Shown here one piece after another: positions 42,562 through 51,823 of a stretch of 64,000 nucleotides of DNA (positions are counted from its first letter, which is position 1; each line of letters begins with the position of its first letter). The stretch is from NCBI RefSeq assembly GCF_003144095.1, contig NZ_NSKH01000003.1:196086-260085 (forward strand). Direction: 5' to 3'. A program made the position numbers and the translations under genes. A model generated the notes under the pieces. That model was given only the letters and a program-made list of their open reading frames with translations. It ran no database searches and was not told the origin of the DNA. The stretch is from Streptomyces sp. ICBB 8177. Lineage in GTDB: Bacteria; Actinomycetota; Actinomycetes; Streptomycetales; Streptomycetaceae.

Positions 42562-44970
42562 TCATCCCGCGGGTGGTCCGCCCGCCCCGCCCGGACTACC
42601 GCCGCCCGCGGCGCCCATCGTGGTGCCGCCGTCCGTCCCGGCGATCGTGCCGCCGTTCGTCGTGCCGCCGGAGGGCCCGACCGTGCCGCCGGGGCCGCCG
42701 TCCGTGCCGCCCGCGCCGCCGGTGCCCCCGGAGGTGTCGCCGCCGTCGCCGCCGCCGTTCGTGCCGCCGGAGGCGCCCGCGTCCAGGCCGCCGTCGAGCC
42801 CGCCGGTGAAGCCGCCGCCGGAGGGGCTCATGCCGGGCGGGGAGGACGGTTCGCCGGGCGGGGTGCCCGGGGGCTGGGACGGCGGCGTGGTGTCCGTGGG
42901 CGGTCCGCTGTCGGGCGGGGTGCTGGGGGAGGGGCCGGCGCCGGGCTGGAGGTGCAGGTCGAAGTCGGGCACGTCGACGCCCTGGAGGGCGGCGGCCGTG
43001 TAGGCGGCCCAGATCTGGGCGGGGAAGCCGCCGCCGTTGACCCGGTCGAGGCCGGTCGCGCCGTAGAGCGGTTCCTGGGTGCCGGTGTCGGAGTTCTGGC
43101 CCATCACCGCGACGACGGTGACCAGGTCGGGCGTGTATCCGGCGAACCAGGCCGCCTTGTCGTCCTCCGCGGTGCCGGTCTTGCCTGCCGCCGGGACGCC
43201 CGCGGCCTGCGCGGCGGTGCCGGTGCCGTCGGGGGCGTCGACCACGTCCTGGAGCATGGAGGTCGTGGTGTCCGCGGCCTGGCGGCTCACCGCGGGCTTC
43301 GGCGTGCGGTGCGGCAGCGGCACCGTGTGGCCGTCCTTCACGATCTTCGTGACGAGGGTGTACGGCAGGTAGCTGCCGTGGTCGTCGAGCGTCGCGTAGG
43401 CCTGGGCCATGTCCAGCGGGCTCGCGGTGGCGACGCCGAGCGCGATCGAGGGGTAGGCGCTCAGGTTCGGGGTGGCGGCGGGCAGGCCGAGCGAGACCGC
43501 GGTGGACTTCACCTTCGCGGGACCGACGTCCTCGGCCATCTGCGCGTAGACGGCGTTGACCGACTGGTTGGTGGCCTGCGCGACGGTGATGTCGCCGTAG
43601 TCGACGTCGTCCTCGTTGTCCGGCGCGTAGCCGATGGGGCCGTTGGGGCCCTGCACCTGGCGGCCGTTGGTGCCGTCGTAGACGGTGTCGGGGGTGATCG
43701 GCTCGCCGTCCTGGGTGGTCGAGCCGTTCTGCACGGCGGAGGCGAAGACGAAGGGCTTGAAGGTGGAGCCGACCTGGTAGTCGCGCCGGGTGGCGTTGTC
43801 GACGTACTGCTTGGTGTAGTCGACGCCGCCGTAGAGGGCGACCACGTTCCCGGTGGCCGGGTCGATGGAGGCGCCGCCGGCGCGCACGTAGCGGTCGGTG
43901 CCGGAGTCGCCGAGTTTGCCGAGGAGTTGGTCCTGGGCGGCGGCGGTGAAGTCGTCCTCCCTGGCCTTGTCGATGGTCGTGGTGATGCGGAAGCCGCCGG
44001 CGTCCAGGGTCTGCTCGTCGATGATCTTGTTGTCGACCAGGTAGTTCCTGATCGCCTCGACGAGGTAGCCGCGCTGGCCCGACAGGCCGGAAGGGGCGCT
44101 GGACTGCGCCGGTTGCGGGAAGCGCAGGGCGGCGCGGGTGGGGGCGGCGAGCCAGTGCTCCTTGACCATGCCGTCCAGCACGTAGTTCCAGCGGGCCACC
44201 GCGCGGCCCTTGTTCTGCGGGTTGGCCACCACGTCGTAAGCGCTGGGGGCGTTGAGCAGGGAGGCGAGGTAGGCGCCCTGCGCGGTGTCCAGTCGCGAGA
44301 CGTCCTCGTTGTAGTAGGCGTGGGCGGCCGCCTGGATGCCGTAGGCGTTGCGGCCGAAGTAGCTTGTGTTCAGGTAGCCCTCGAGGATCTGGTCCTTGCT
44401 CTGTTCGCGGTCGAGCTTGATGGCGATGAAGAACTCCTCGACCTTGCGCTTCACCGTCTGCTGCTGGTTGAGGTAGTAGTTCTTCACGTACTGCTGGGTG
44501 ATGGTGGAGCCGGACTGGATGCCCTTGCCGGTCACGGTGTTCCACGCGGCGCGCACCATGGCGCGCGGGTCGATCGCGGACTCGTGGTAGAAGTCCCGGT
44601 CCTCGGCGGCCAGTACGGCCCGCTGCACGGTCTTGGGCACCGCGCTCAGCGGTACGTTCTCCCGGTTGACGGTGCCGCTGCTGGCGATCTGGGTGGTGCC
44701 GTCCGCGTAGAGGTAGATGTTGCTCTGCGCGGTGGCGGAGGCGTTGGCCGGCGGGATCTTCACCAGCAGGTAGCCGGCGGCGAAGCCGCCGCACAGCAGC
44801 AGGAACAGCAGCAGTGCCCCGCCGAGCACCATCCGCCAGGTGGGCAGCAGCCGCCGCCAGCCGTGCCGCCTGCGGCGCGCCCTGCGCTCCGCCCGGCGGG
44901 CTGCCCGCTCGTGCGGCCGGTCCACGCCGTCGCCCGTCCCGGGCGGCCCGGCGGGCTCGTCGCTGCTCAT
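42562..44970 (-). CDS. Class A penicillin-binding protein (bifunctional transglycosylase/transpeptidase)
   Basis: An 802-residue peptidoglycan synthase. After a basic cytoplasmic N-terminus (20-40) comes one transmembrane segment (about 47-70), the GT51 glycosyltransferase domain with catalytic E123 in AAEDRDFYHE and GSTITQQYVKNYYLN, then the transpeptidase domain with the acylated S402 (GSTFKPF), SVN-type block (NQSVNAVYA) and K597-T-G. The final 135 residues are an extracellular tail rich in Gly, Pro, Ser and Thr, unusual in length and probably wall-spanning. The ATG at 44970 follows GAGGAG-like sequence. It is divergent from the ABC transporter operon. Confidence 0.94.
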   Translation of the reverse strand: MSSDEPAGPPGTGDGVDRPHERAARRAERRARRRRHGWRRLLPTWRMVLGGALLLFLLLCGGFAAGYLLVKIPPANASATAQSNIYLYADGTTQIASSGTVNRENVPLSAVPKTVQRAVLAAEDRDFYHESAIDPRAMVRAAWNTVTGKGIQSGSTITQQYVKNYYLNQQQTVKRKVEEFFIAIKLDREQSKDQILEGYLNTSYFGRNAYGIQAAAHAYYNEDVSRLDTAQGAYLASLLNAPSAYDVVANPQNKGRAVARWNYVLDGMVKEHWLAAPTRAALRFPQPAQSSAPSGLSGQRGYLVEAIRNYLVDNKIIDEQTLDAGGFRITTTIDKAREDDFTAAAQDQLLGKLGDSGTDRYVRAGGASIDPATGNVVALYGGVDYTKQYVDNATRRDYQVGSTFKPFVFASAVQNGSTTQDGEPITPDTVYDGTNGRQVQGPNGPIGYAPDNEDDVDYGDITVAQATNQSVNAVYAQMAEDVGPAKVKSTAVSLGLPAATPNLSAYPSIALGVATASPLDMAQAYATLDDHGSYLPYTLVTKIVKDGHTVPLPHRTPKPAVSRQAADTTTSMLQDVVDAPDGTGTAAQAAGVPAAGKTGTAEDDKAAWFAGYTPDLVTVVAVMGQNSDTGTQEPLYGATGLDRVNGGGFPAQIWAAYTAAALQGVDVPDFDLHLQPGAGPSPSTPPDSGPPTDTTPPSQPPGTPPGEPSSPPGMSPSGGGFTGGLDGGLDAGASGGTNGGGDGGDTSGGTGGAGGTDGGPGGTVGPSGGTTNGGTIAGTDGGTTMGAAGGGSPGGAGGPPAG

Positions 44971-45299
44971 GTCTGTACGGACTCCTCGGGCCCCGCGGGG
45001 GTTGTGCCGCGGACGGCGGGCGCGGCAGTCGCTGTGGCGTCCGCCGGGCGGTGGGCTGGTCGACCGGAAAACACTGTTTCATCCCCTTGGGTAACGTTCG
45101 CCGGTAACGTTCGGTGACGCGATCCTCGCACGGGCATGTCATGAAGCCGTGGCAGCGCGGGACGTCACGGCTTCGTGGCAGTCCGAACGGCTGTGTCGTT
45201 CCACGGCGGGGGCGGGGAAAACCACTGGCGGCCCGTCTGGGGCCACACCTAGGCTTGCGCGCTTCGGCCGGAACCGGACAGGGCGGGAGGCGGAGCGGG
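44971..45299. other. Divergent intergenic region between PBP and ABC transporter genes
   Basis: These 329 bp should contain two promoters. GGTAACGTTCG occurs twice in direct orientation (45090-45100 and 45103-45113), 13 bp apart, a possible regulator site or overlapping -10 elements. No gene was recognised. Confidence 0.4.
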
Positions 45300-46097
45300 A
45301 TGGGGCTGTACTTGGCCGTGCTGGTGAGGGGCTTCAGACGGTACGCGACATACCGTACGGCGACCCTGGCCGGAGTGTTCACCAACACCGTCTTCGGTTT
45401 CGTCGTCGCCTACACCTACATCGCGCTGTGGCGGGTGCGCCCGCACCTGGGCGGCTACGACCTCGGGCAGGCGGTGACGTTCGTCTGGCTCGGGCAGGCG
45501 CTGCTGATGACCACGGCGCTCTTCGGCGGCTTCGAGGCCGAACTGATCGACCGCATCAGGTCGGGCGACGTGGCGACCGACCTGTACCGCCCCGCCGATC
45601 TGCAACTGTGGTGGCTGGCGCGGGACATCGGGCGCGCCGGGTTCCACCTGGTGGGCCGGGGCGTGCTGCCGATGGTCACCGCGGGCCTGTTCTTCCCGCT
45701 GGTGTGGCCCGCGTCGCCGGGTGTGTGGGCGGCGTTCCTGGTGGCGGTCGCGCTGGGCGTCGTCATCAGCTTCGCGCTGCGCTACCTGGTGGCGCTGGCC
45801 GCCTTCTGGCTGCTGGACGGCACCGGCATCGTGCTGCTGGCCTCGCTGGCCGCGATCTTCTTCTCCGGCATGCTGCTGCCGCTCACCGTCTTCCCCGGTG
45901 CCCTCGGGGTGCTGGCCCGCGCGCTGCCGTGGTCGGCGCTGTTGCAGGTGCCCGCCGACGTCTACCTGGGCCGCGACACCGGTGCGCGACTGGCGTCCGC
46001 GCTGGGCTTCCAGGCGGTGTGGGCACTCGTCCTGCTGGGCGCGGGACGGCTGGTGCAGTCGGCGGCGACCCGCAGGGTGGTGGTGCAGGGTGGGTGA
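45300..46097 (+). CDS. ABC-2 type exporter permease
   Basis: A 265-residue membrane protein with six hydrophobic segments, of the ABC-2/DUF990-like permease family. The N-terminal GFRRYATYRTATLAGVFTN and the helix 2 region are typical. It is the first of three overlapping or tightly packed genes encoding a complete exporter: two permeases and an ATPase. The next gene's GTG lies inside its last codons (8-nt overlap). The ATG at 45300 follows GGAGGCGGAGCGG. Such systems export lipids, peptides or drugs; the cargo is not deducible. Confidence 0.88.
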   Translation: MGLYLAVLVRGFRRYATYRTATLAGVFTNTVFGFVVAYTYIALWRVRPHLGGYDLGQAVTFVWLGQALLMTTALFGGFEAELIDRIRSGDVATDLYRPADLQLWWLARDIGRAGFHLVGRGVLPMVTAGLFFPLVWPASPGVWAAFLVAVALGVVISFALRYLVALAAFWLLDGTGIVLLASLAAIFFSGMLLPLTVFPGALGVLARALPWSALLQVPADVYLGRDTGARLASALGFQAVWALVLLGAGRLVQSAATRRVVVQGG

Positions 46098-46983
46098 GGT
46101 CTCGTACGCACCGGACGCGGAGGCGGTCGGCGTCGGCTCCTACGCCGCGCGGTGGCCGGTGCGCGACCGGCTGCGGGAGGCGGTCGCCGGGTGCCGCGCG
46201 TATCTGCTGATCGCCGGTATGTGGTCGCGTTCCACGCTGACGTATCGCGTCTCGTTCCTGATGACCGTCGTCGGCAACGCCTGCATGACGGCGCTGGACT
46301 TCGCGACGATCGCCATCATCTTCGGGCACACCCGCACCCTCGGCGGTTTCACGCTCGCCGAGACAGCGTTCCTGTACGGGAGTTCTGGGGTCGCCATCGG
46401 GCTGGCCGATCTGCTGCTGGGCAGCCTGGACGGGCTCGGCCGCAGGGTGCGCGACGGGACGGTGGACGCGTTGCTGGTGCGGCCGGTGCCGGTCTTCGCG
46501 CAGGTCGCCGCCGACCGCTTCGCGTTGCGGCGGCTGGGGCGGCTGACGCAGGCGGGGGTGGTGCTGGTCTGGTCGCTGACCCGGCTGAACGTGGCGTGGA
46601 CGCCGGGCACGGCGCTGCTGCTGCCGGTGATGGCGGTCAGCGGGGCGGCGATCTTCGGTGCGTTCTACACGGCGGGCGCGGCGCTGCAGTTCCGCGCGGG
46701 CGACGCTGCGGAGGTGCAGAACTCGTTCACCTACGGCGGCAGCACGATGACGCAGTACCCGCCGACGCTCTTCGCCAGGGAACTGGTGCGCGGCGCGGTC
46801 TTCGTCGTGCCCGTCGCCTTCGTCAACTGGATGCCCGCGCTGCGCATCCTGGGCAGGCCGGAGCCGCTCGGACTGCCCGGCTGGACGGGATGGCTGTCGC
46901 CCGCGGTCGCGGTCGCGGTGTGCGCCCTGGCGGGGCTGGCCTGGCGCGCGGGCCTGAGGTCGTACCGGAGCACGGGGAGCTGA
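46090..46983 (+). CDS. ABC-2 type exporter permease
   Basis: A 297-residue partner permease with six hydrophobic segments after a 30-residue cytoplasmic N-terminus. FLMTVVGNACMTALDFATIAI and FLYGSSGVAIGLADLL are helix regions shared with the DUF990-type ABC-2 subunits. It overlaps the preceding permease gene by 8 nt and is followed by the ATPase gene 3 bp after its stop, so all three are one operon. The GTG start is set by the overlap. It is predicted to pair with the first permease as a heterodimer. Confidence 0.87.
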   Translation: MGEVSYAPDAEAVGVGSYAARWPVRDRLREAVAGCRAYLLIAGMWSRSTLTYRVSFLMTVVGNACMTALDFATIAIIFGHTRTLGGFTLAETAFLYGSSGVAIGLADLLLGSLDGLGRRVRDGTVDALLVRPVPVFAQVAADRFALRRLGRLTQAGVVLVWSLTRLNVAWTPGTALLLPVMAVSGAAIFGAFYTAGAALQFRAGDAAEVQNSFTYGGSTMTQYPPTLFARELVRGAVFVVPVAFVNWMPALRILGRPEPLGLPGWTGWLSPAVAVAVCALAGLAWRAGLRSYRSTGS

Positions 46984-46986
46984 ACG

Positions 46987-47955
46987 ATGGGCACACAGGC
47001 ACTGATCCGGTTCGAGGGCGTGGAGAAGGTCTTCCAGGTGCGCCGCAAGGCGGGCAGGCTGCGCCGCGAACGGCACGAGGTGCGCGCGGTGGACGGCATC
47101 TCCTTCGAGGTGCCGCGCGGCGAGATGGTCGGCTACATCGGGCCCAACGGCGCGGGCAAGTCCACGTCGGTGAAGATGCTCACCGGCATCCTGGTGCCGA
47201 GCGCGGGCCGGGTGACGGTCGCAGGGATCGACCCGTCGCGCGAACGGCTGCGGCTGGCCCGGCGGATCGGCGTGGTCTTCGGGCAGCGCACGACGCTGTG
47301 GTGGGACCTGCCGCTGCGCGACTCCTACGAGCTGGTGCGGCGCATGTACCGGGTGCCGGACGCCCGTTACCGCGCCAATCTCGACCGCTGCGTCGAACTG
47401 CTCGATCTGGCCGCCCTGCTGGACGTGCCGGTACGGCAGCTTTCGCTGGGCCAGCGGATGCGCGGCGACATCGCGGCGGCGCTGCTGCCCGACCCCGAGG
47501 TGCTCTACCTCGACGAGCCCACCATCGGCCTCGACGTGATCAGCAAGGCGAAGGTGCGCGACTTCCTGCGCGAGGTGAACGCCGAGAACGGCACCACCGT
47601 GCTGCTGACCACCCACGACCTCACCGACATCGAGCAGTTGTGCCGCAGGGTGATGGTCATCGACCACGGCCGCCTGGTCTACGACGGCGGCCTGGACGGC
47701 CTGCACGCCGTAGGCGACAGCGAACGCGTCCTCGTCGTCGACTTCGACCGCGAGCTGCCGCCGGTCGAAGTCGACGGCGTGCGGTCGGTACGGGTGGAGG
47801 GCCCGCGCCAGTGGCTGGGCTTCCCCGCCTCCGAGAGCGCGGCCCCGCTGGTGGCCCAACTGGCGGCGCGCTACCCGCTGGTGGACCTGTCGTTGCGCGA
47901 GCCGGCGATCGAGGACGTGATCGCCAGGATGTACGCGGGCAGCCCGGGGCTGTAG
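46987..47955 (+). CDS. ABC transporter ATP-binding protein
   Basis: The 322-residue ATPase of the exporter. Walker A is GPNGAGKST (52-60), the Q-loop follows near VFGQRTTLWW, the signature reads LSLGQRMRG instead of the usual LSGGQ, and Walker B/D-loop is LYLDEPTIGLD (about 176-186), with the switch TTHD near 209. The C-terminal 90 residues resemble the DrrA-type accessory domain. The altered signature is common in this ABC-2 branch. It starts 3 bp after the permease gene. Confidence 0.92.
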   Translation: MGTQALIRFEGVEKVFQVRRKAGRLRRERHEVRAVDGISFEVPRGEMVGYIGPNGAGKSTSVKMLTGILVPSAGRVTVAGIDPSRERLRLARRIGVVFGQRTTLWWDLPLRDSYELVRRMYRVPDARYRANLDRCVELLDLAALLDVPVRQLSLGQRMRGDIAAALLPDPEVLYLDEPTIGLDVISKAKVRDFLREVNAENGTTVLLTTHDLTDIEQLCRRVMVIDHGRLVYDGGLDGLHAVGDSERVLVVDFDRELPPVEVDGVRSVRVEGPRQWLGFPASESAAPLVAQLAARYPLVDLSLREPAIEDVIARMYAGSPGL

Positions 47956-47982
47956 CCACCACGGCGTCGGCGCCGCCGGCGG

Positions 47983-49299
47983 TCACACGCCGGCCGGGGC
48001 CGCGCCCGTCAGGGTGTCCAGCTCGATCGCGTCGGCCATCGCCCGGTATCCGGCGTCCGTGGGGTGCAGATGGTCACCGGAGTCGTAGGCCGGGCGCAGC
48101 CGTTCGGGGTCCATGGGGTCACGCAGCGCCTTGTCGAAGTCGACCACCGCGTCGAACACCCGCCCGGAGCGGATCACTTCGTCGACCCGCTCGCGCACCG
48201 CCTCCAGCCGCGGCGTCCAGCCACGTGTGCCGCGGAACGGCGTCAGGGTCGAGCCGACCACCCGCAGGCCGTGCGCGTGCGCCTCGCGGGTGATCGCCTG
48301 GAGTCCGGCGACCACCGCGTCGGGCGTGATGGTGCGCGGGTCCTGGAGGATGTCGTTGATGCCGAGGTCCACGATCAGCACCTTGGCGCCGGGCTGCGAC
48401 AGCGCGTCGCGGTCCAGTCGCGACAGACCGCTTCGGCCGTTGCCCGGCACGTCCGGCTGGGCGTTCGACAGCAGGCGGTTTCCGCTGATGCCCTCGTCGA
48501 CCACGCTCAGCCGGGGGCCGTTCGGGGCCGAACGCAGCCGCTGGGCCAGGTAGTCGGGCCAGCGGTGGTCGGCGCCGACGGTCGAGGTGCGGCCGTCGGT
48601 GATCGAGTCGCCGAACGCCACGACGGTGCCGGTGGCGTCCGCGGTCCACACGTCCACGCCCGTCACGTAGCGCCAGTACGGCGTCTGCTCGGTGAACGCG
48701 GTCCCGTCCGTGTCCCGCGCGTGGTCGCCGCGCGCCAGGTAGGACGTCTCGCGGGCCATCGGGTGGTACGTGACCGGGCCTGAGGGATCCGGCGTGTAGG
48801 TGGTCACCAGCAGGTCGGCGGCGGCCGGTACGCGCAGTCGCACCGGGTCGCTCAGCACGCTGGCGCCCGCCGGGATGGTCACCGTGGGCCGCCCGTCGAA
48901 GGCCAGCCGCACCAGCGCGCCGGGCACCGCGTCGGCGCCACCGGGTCCCGCGGCGACGGCCAGCGTCACGTCGGTCAGGGTGAGCGGCGCGGCGCCGAAG
49001 AGATTGGACACCTGCACGCGCGCGGCGGTGCCCCCGATGTCGGCGTGCACCACGTTGCGGATGGACATGCCCGGGTAGCCGTTCCGGGTGTTCGGCTCGC
49101 CCGCGGCGGGTGACGTCGCCCAGCTGGCCACCCAGTCACCGGCGGACGCCGGGTCGGCCAGGGTGGCGTGCGGCTGGGGGGCCGCCTCGTCGGTCACGGG
49201 GGCGGCGGCGTGATCGACGCCGGCGACGATCACGGCGCAGACGACGGCCATCACGGCCAGCAACGCGGCGGCCAGCGTATAGCCGGACTTCCGGGTCAC
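47983..49299 (-). CDS. Secreted SGNH/GDSL-type hydrolase
   Basis: A 438-residue exported esterase or lipase-like enzyme. A signal peptide spans about residues 1-32. A beta-rich N-terminal domain (about 50-220) precedes the SGNH hydrolase domain: catalytic S232 in VVAFGDSITDGR, G/N oxyanion residues in GISGNRLL and GIND (N316), and the D409-x-x-H412 pair in GDHLHPTDAGY. The GTG at 49299 has GGAG 8 nt upstream; longer frames lack homology. It is convergent with the ABC operon and divergent from the DUF445 gene. Family members deacetylate sugars or cleave esters; the substrate is unknown. Confidence 0.9.
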   Translation of the reverse strand: MTRKSGYTLAAALLAVMAVVCAVIVAGVDHAAAPVTDEAAPQPHATLADPASAGDWVASWATSPAAGEPNTRNGYPGMSIRNVVHADIGGTAARVQVSNLFGAAPLTLTDVTLAVAAGPGGADAVPGALVRLAFDGRPTVTIPAGASVLSDPVRLRVPAAADLLVTTYTPDPSGPVTYHPMARETSYLARGDHARDTDGTAFTEQTPYWRYVTGVDVWTADATGTVVAFGDSITDGRTSTVGADHRWPDYLAQRLRSAPNGPRLSVVDEGISGNRLLSNAQPDVPGNGRSGLSRLDRDALSQPGAKVLIVDLGINDILQDPRTITPDAVVAGLQAITREAHAHGLRVVGSTLTPFRGTRGWTPRLEAVRERVDEVIRSGRVFDAVVDFDKALRDPMDPERLRPAYDSGDHLHPTDAGYRAMADAIELDTLTGAAPAGV

Positions 49300-49549
49300 G
49301 CGGCGTTCTCCTCGAGTGGATGGGCGGAGCGAGCGGCTGCGGAAGCGACGTCGGTCCGGCGGCCTCGTCCGGATTCCCATGATCCCACGCGGATGTGCGC
49401 GTTCGCCCATCGACCGGTACCGCTTCGGCCACAGCGGCGTCACGGCGCCGCCCCGCCCCGCGGAACCCGTAGGGGGAGGGCCAGGGTCGTGATGGGGGCG
49501 TGTGCGCGTGGCGGACGGCGCACCGGGGGCACAATCACGGGGTGGAGGC

Positions 49550-50980
49550 ATGGACGTGGTGAGGGAGAAGCGGGACGGGGCGACTGGTGCTGGTGCGGCC
49601 GCAGGTGCTGCCGGTGCTGTCGGTGCGGAGAGGGCCGACGGGGCTGATGGGGCTGGCGGGATCGACTCGGCCTCCGAAGTCGCCGTGGTCGCCGGGGCGC
49701 GGATCGGCGGGGGCGGGGGGTTCGCCTTCGGGCCCGCCGACGAGGAACGGCGGCGCGGCGTACGCCGGATGAAGCTGATCGCGACCGGCTTCCTGCTGGT
49801 CGCCACCGCCGTCTACGGGCTGGCCAAGTGGGCCGGGGCGTCCGGCGCCGGAGCCTGGGCGGGTTACGTCGCGGCAGCGGCCGAGGCGGGCATGGTCGGC
49901 GCGCTGGCCGACTGGTTCGCGGTGACCGCGCTGTTCAAGCGCCCGCTGGGCCTGCCCATCCCGCACACCGCGATCATCCCGACGAAGAAGGACGTGCTGG
50001 GCCGCTCGCTGGGCGAGTTCGTGGGCGAGAACTTCCTGTCGGAGGCGGTCGTACGCGCCAGGCTGCGCGCCGTGGGGATCGGGCGGCGGCTCGGCCACTG
50101 GCTTGCCGACCCCGAACACGCCGACCGCGTCATGGAACAGGCCGCCGCCGCGCTGCGCGGCGCCCTCACCGTGCTGCGCGACTCCGACGTGCAGGCCGTC
50201 GTCGGCGAGGCGGTCACCCGGCGCGCCGACGCGATGGAGGTCGCGCCGGGGCTCGGCCGGATGCTGGAGCGGGTCGTCACGGACGGCGGCCACCGCAGGG
50301 TCGTGGACCTGGTGTGCACGCGGGCGTACGACTGGCTGGTGACGCACGGGGACTCGGTGATGGCCGCGGTGCAGGGCGGCGCGCCCGGCTGGACGCCGCG
50401 GTTCGTGGACCGGAGGGTGGGGGAGCGCGTCTACAAGGAACTGGTCAGGTTCGTCGGCGAGATGCGCGACATGCCCGAGCATCCGGCGCGCGGCGCGCTC
50501 GACCGCTTCCTGGGTGACTTCGCCCGTGAGCTCCAGTCCGACCCGGACACCCGGGAGCGGGTGGAACGGCTCAAGCGGGACGTCCTGGCCCGCGGTGAGG
50601 TGCAGGACCTCATCGAGTCCACCTGGAACGCGGTGCGCTCGATGGTCGTCGCGGCGGCCGAGGACGACCACAGCGAACTGCGGCTGCGCGCCCGGGCGTC
50701 GCTGCTGTCGCTGGGCACGCGGATGGCCTCGGACGAACGGCTCCAGGCGAAGGTGGACGGCTGGCTGGAGGACGCGGCGACGTACGTCGTGACCACCTAC
50801 CGGGACGAGATCACGCTGCTGATCACGGACACCGTGGCGAGCTGGGACGCGGACCAGACGTCCCGCAAGATCGAGGCCCACGTAGGCCGCGACCTGCAGT
50901 TCATCCGCATCAACGGCACCGTGGTGGGCGCGCTGGCCGGCCTGGTCATCTACACGGTGTCGCGGCTGGTCGGGGGCTGA
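49550..50980 (+). CDS. DUF445 family membrane protein
   Basis: A 476-residue protein of the DUF445 (YjiN-like) family. A 60-residue Gly/Ala-rich N-terminus is followed by a transmembrane segment (about 80-100), the conserved block GMVGALADWFAVTALFKRPLG, a long helical domain (about 150-450) and a second transmembrane helix at the very C-terminus (VVGALAGLVIYTVSRLVGG). The two membrane anchors flank a helical middle part. Function is unknown. The ATG at 49550 follows GGTGGAGG. It is divergent from the secreted hydrolase gene. Confidence 0.87.
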   Translation: MDVVREKRDGATGAGAAAGAAGAVGAERADGADGAGGIDSASEVAVVAGARIGGGGGFAFGPADEERRRGVRRMKLIATGFLLVATAVYGLAKWAGASGAGAWAGYVAAAAEAGMVGALADWFAVTALFKRPLGLPIPHTAIIPTKKDVLGRSLGEFVGENFLSEAVVRARLRAVGIGRRLGHWLADPEHADRVMEQAAAALRGALTVLRDSDVQAVVGEAVTRRADAMEVAPGLGRMLERVVTDGGHRRVVDLVCTRAYDWLVTHGDSVMAAVQGGAPGWTPRFVDRRVGERVYKELVRFVGEMRDMPEHPARGALDRFLGDFARELQSDPDTRERVERLKRDVLARGEVQDLIESTWNAVRSMVVAAAEDDHSELRLRARASLLSLGTRMASDERLQAKVDGWLEDAATYVVTTYRDEITLLITDTVASWDADQTSRKIEAHVGRDLQFIRINGTVVGALAGLVIYTVSRLVGG

Positions 50981-51146
50981 GGGCATCCGACGGCAGGGCG
51001 GCGGGGCCCGCGGGTCGCGAGGCTTCGAGCCCGGGAACCGGGGGCGGGCGCGGGGCGTTGTCAGACGGCGGGCATAGCCTCGCAAGTGGCTCGAAGTCCG
51101 GGGCGGAGAAGGGCTCTTCGCGAGCGGGGGAAGGGGGTGAGCCGCG

Positions 51147-51569
51147 ATGGCAGGACGTCGGAGGGATCGCCGTGACGCAGTCCGTCGCGGTGACGTCCCG
51201 CGTGCCCGGGCCGTGCCTTTCGGGCGCACGGGGGAGCGCGCCGCGCGGGTGAGCCGTCCGGCTCGTGAGCCGGTTCGTGGCCGGGTGGGCGTCGCCTTCC
51301 TGCTGCTGGTCGCCGCCGCGCTCGGCCTGCTGCTGGTCGACGCGGGGCCCGCCACCGCGGTCGCCGCCGTCACGAGCACGGCCGCCGTGCTGCTGCTGTG
51401 CCGCGCGTTCGCGGTCGCCGCCTGCGTGCGGCCCGTTCCGCCCGGGCGAATACGAACCGCGATACGAGACCGTGAGCGGCGTACGGCCTTTCTGGCGCAG
51501 CGTGATCCCGACGCGTCCGGCCGACCCCGGCCCAGGGCACCCGGCCGTCCCCTCAGGACGGCCGCGTAG
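51147..51569 (+). CDS. Small membrane protein (DUF6412-like)
   Basis: A 140-residue protein. The first 45 residues are very Arg-rich, then one or two hydrophobic segments (about 48-90, VAFLLLVAAALGLLLVDAG and a second part) and a conserved basic C-terminus RDRERRTAFLAQRDPDASGR. I recall a small Streptomyces family with this ending next to YidC-like genes, called DUF6412. The ATG at 51147 has GGGGGTGAG upstream, but a later start (GTG near 51249) would remove the odd Arg-rich part and give a better family-sized protein. It lies upstream of the YidC-like gene on the same strand. Confidence 0.6.
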   Translation: MAGRRRDRRDAVRRGDVPRARAVPFGRTGERAARVSRPAREPVRGRVGVAFLLLVAAALGLLLVDAGPATAVAAVTSTAAVLLLCRAFAVAACVRPVPPGRIRTAIRDRERRTAFLAQRDPDASGRPRPRAPGRPLRTAA

Positions 51570-51823
51570 GGCCCACCGTGCCCTGAGACCGCGACGCACG
51601 GGATGCGCGATGCGTGCCGGTGCGCGATGCGCCGGGGTGCGCGACGCGCCTGAAACCGTGACGTCAGTGGGTGCGACGCGCCCGAGCGCGTGACCCCATG
51701 CGGAGCGTGGCGCACGTAAGCGTGCCCGCGCGGCTCGTCCTTGCCGAGATCTCCTCCGGATGCCCGCCCTTCGCCGGGCCGCGTCCGGACTCCGGCTCGA
51801 CGAGACCCACGGAGGGCTCAACC

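Noticed and set aside
42596-45388. 930-codon minus-strand frame over the PBP gene
   Set aside because: It is frame-shifted relative to the real PBP gene (42562-44970), which has all catalytic motifs.
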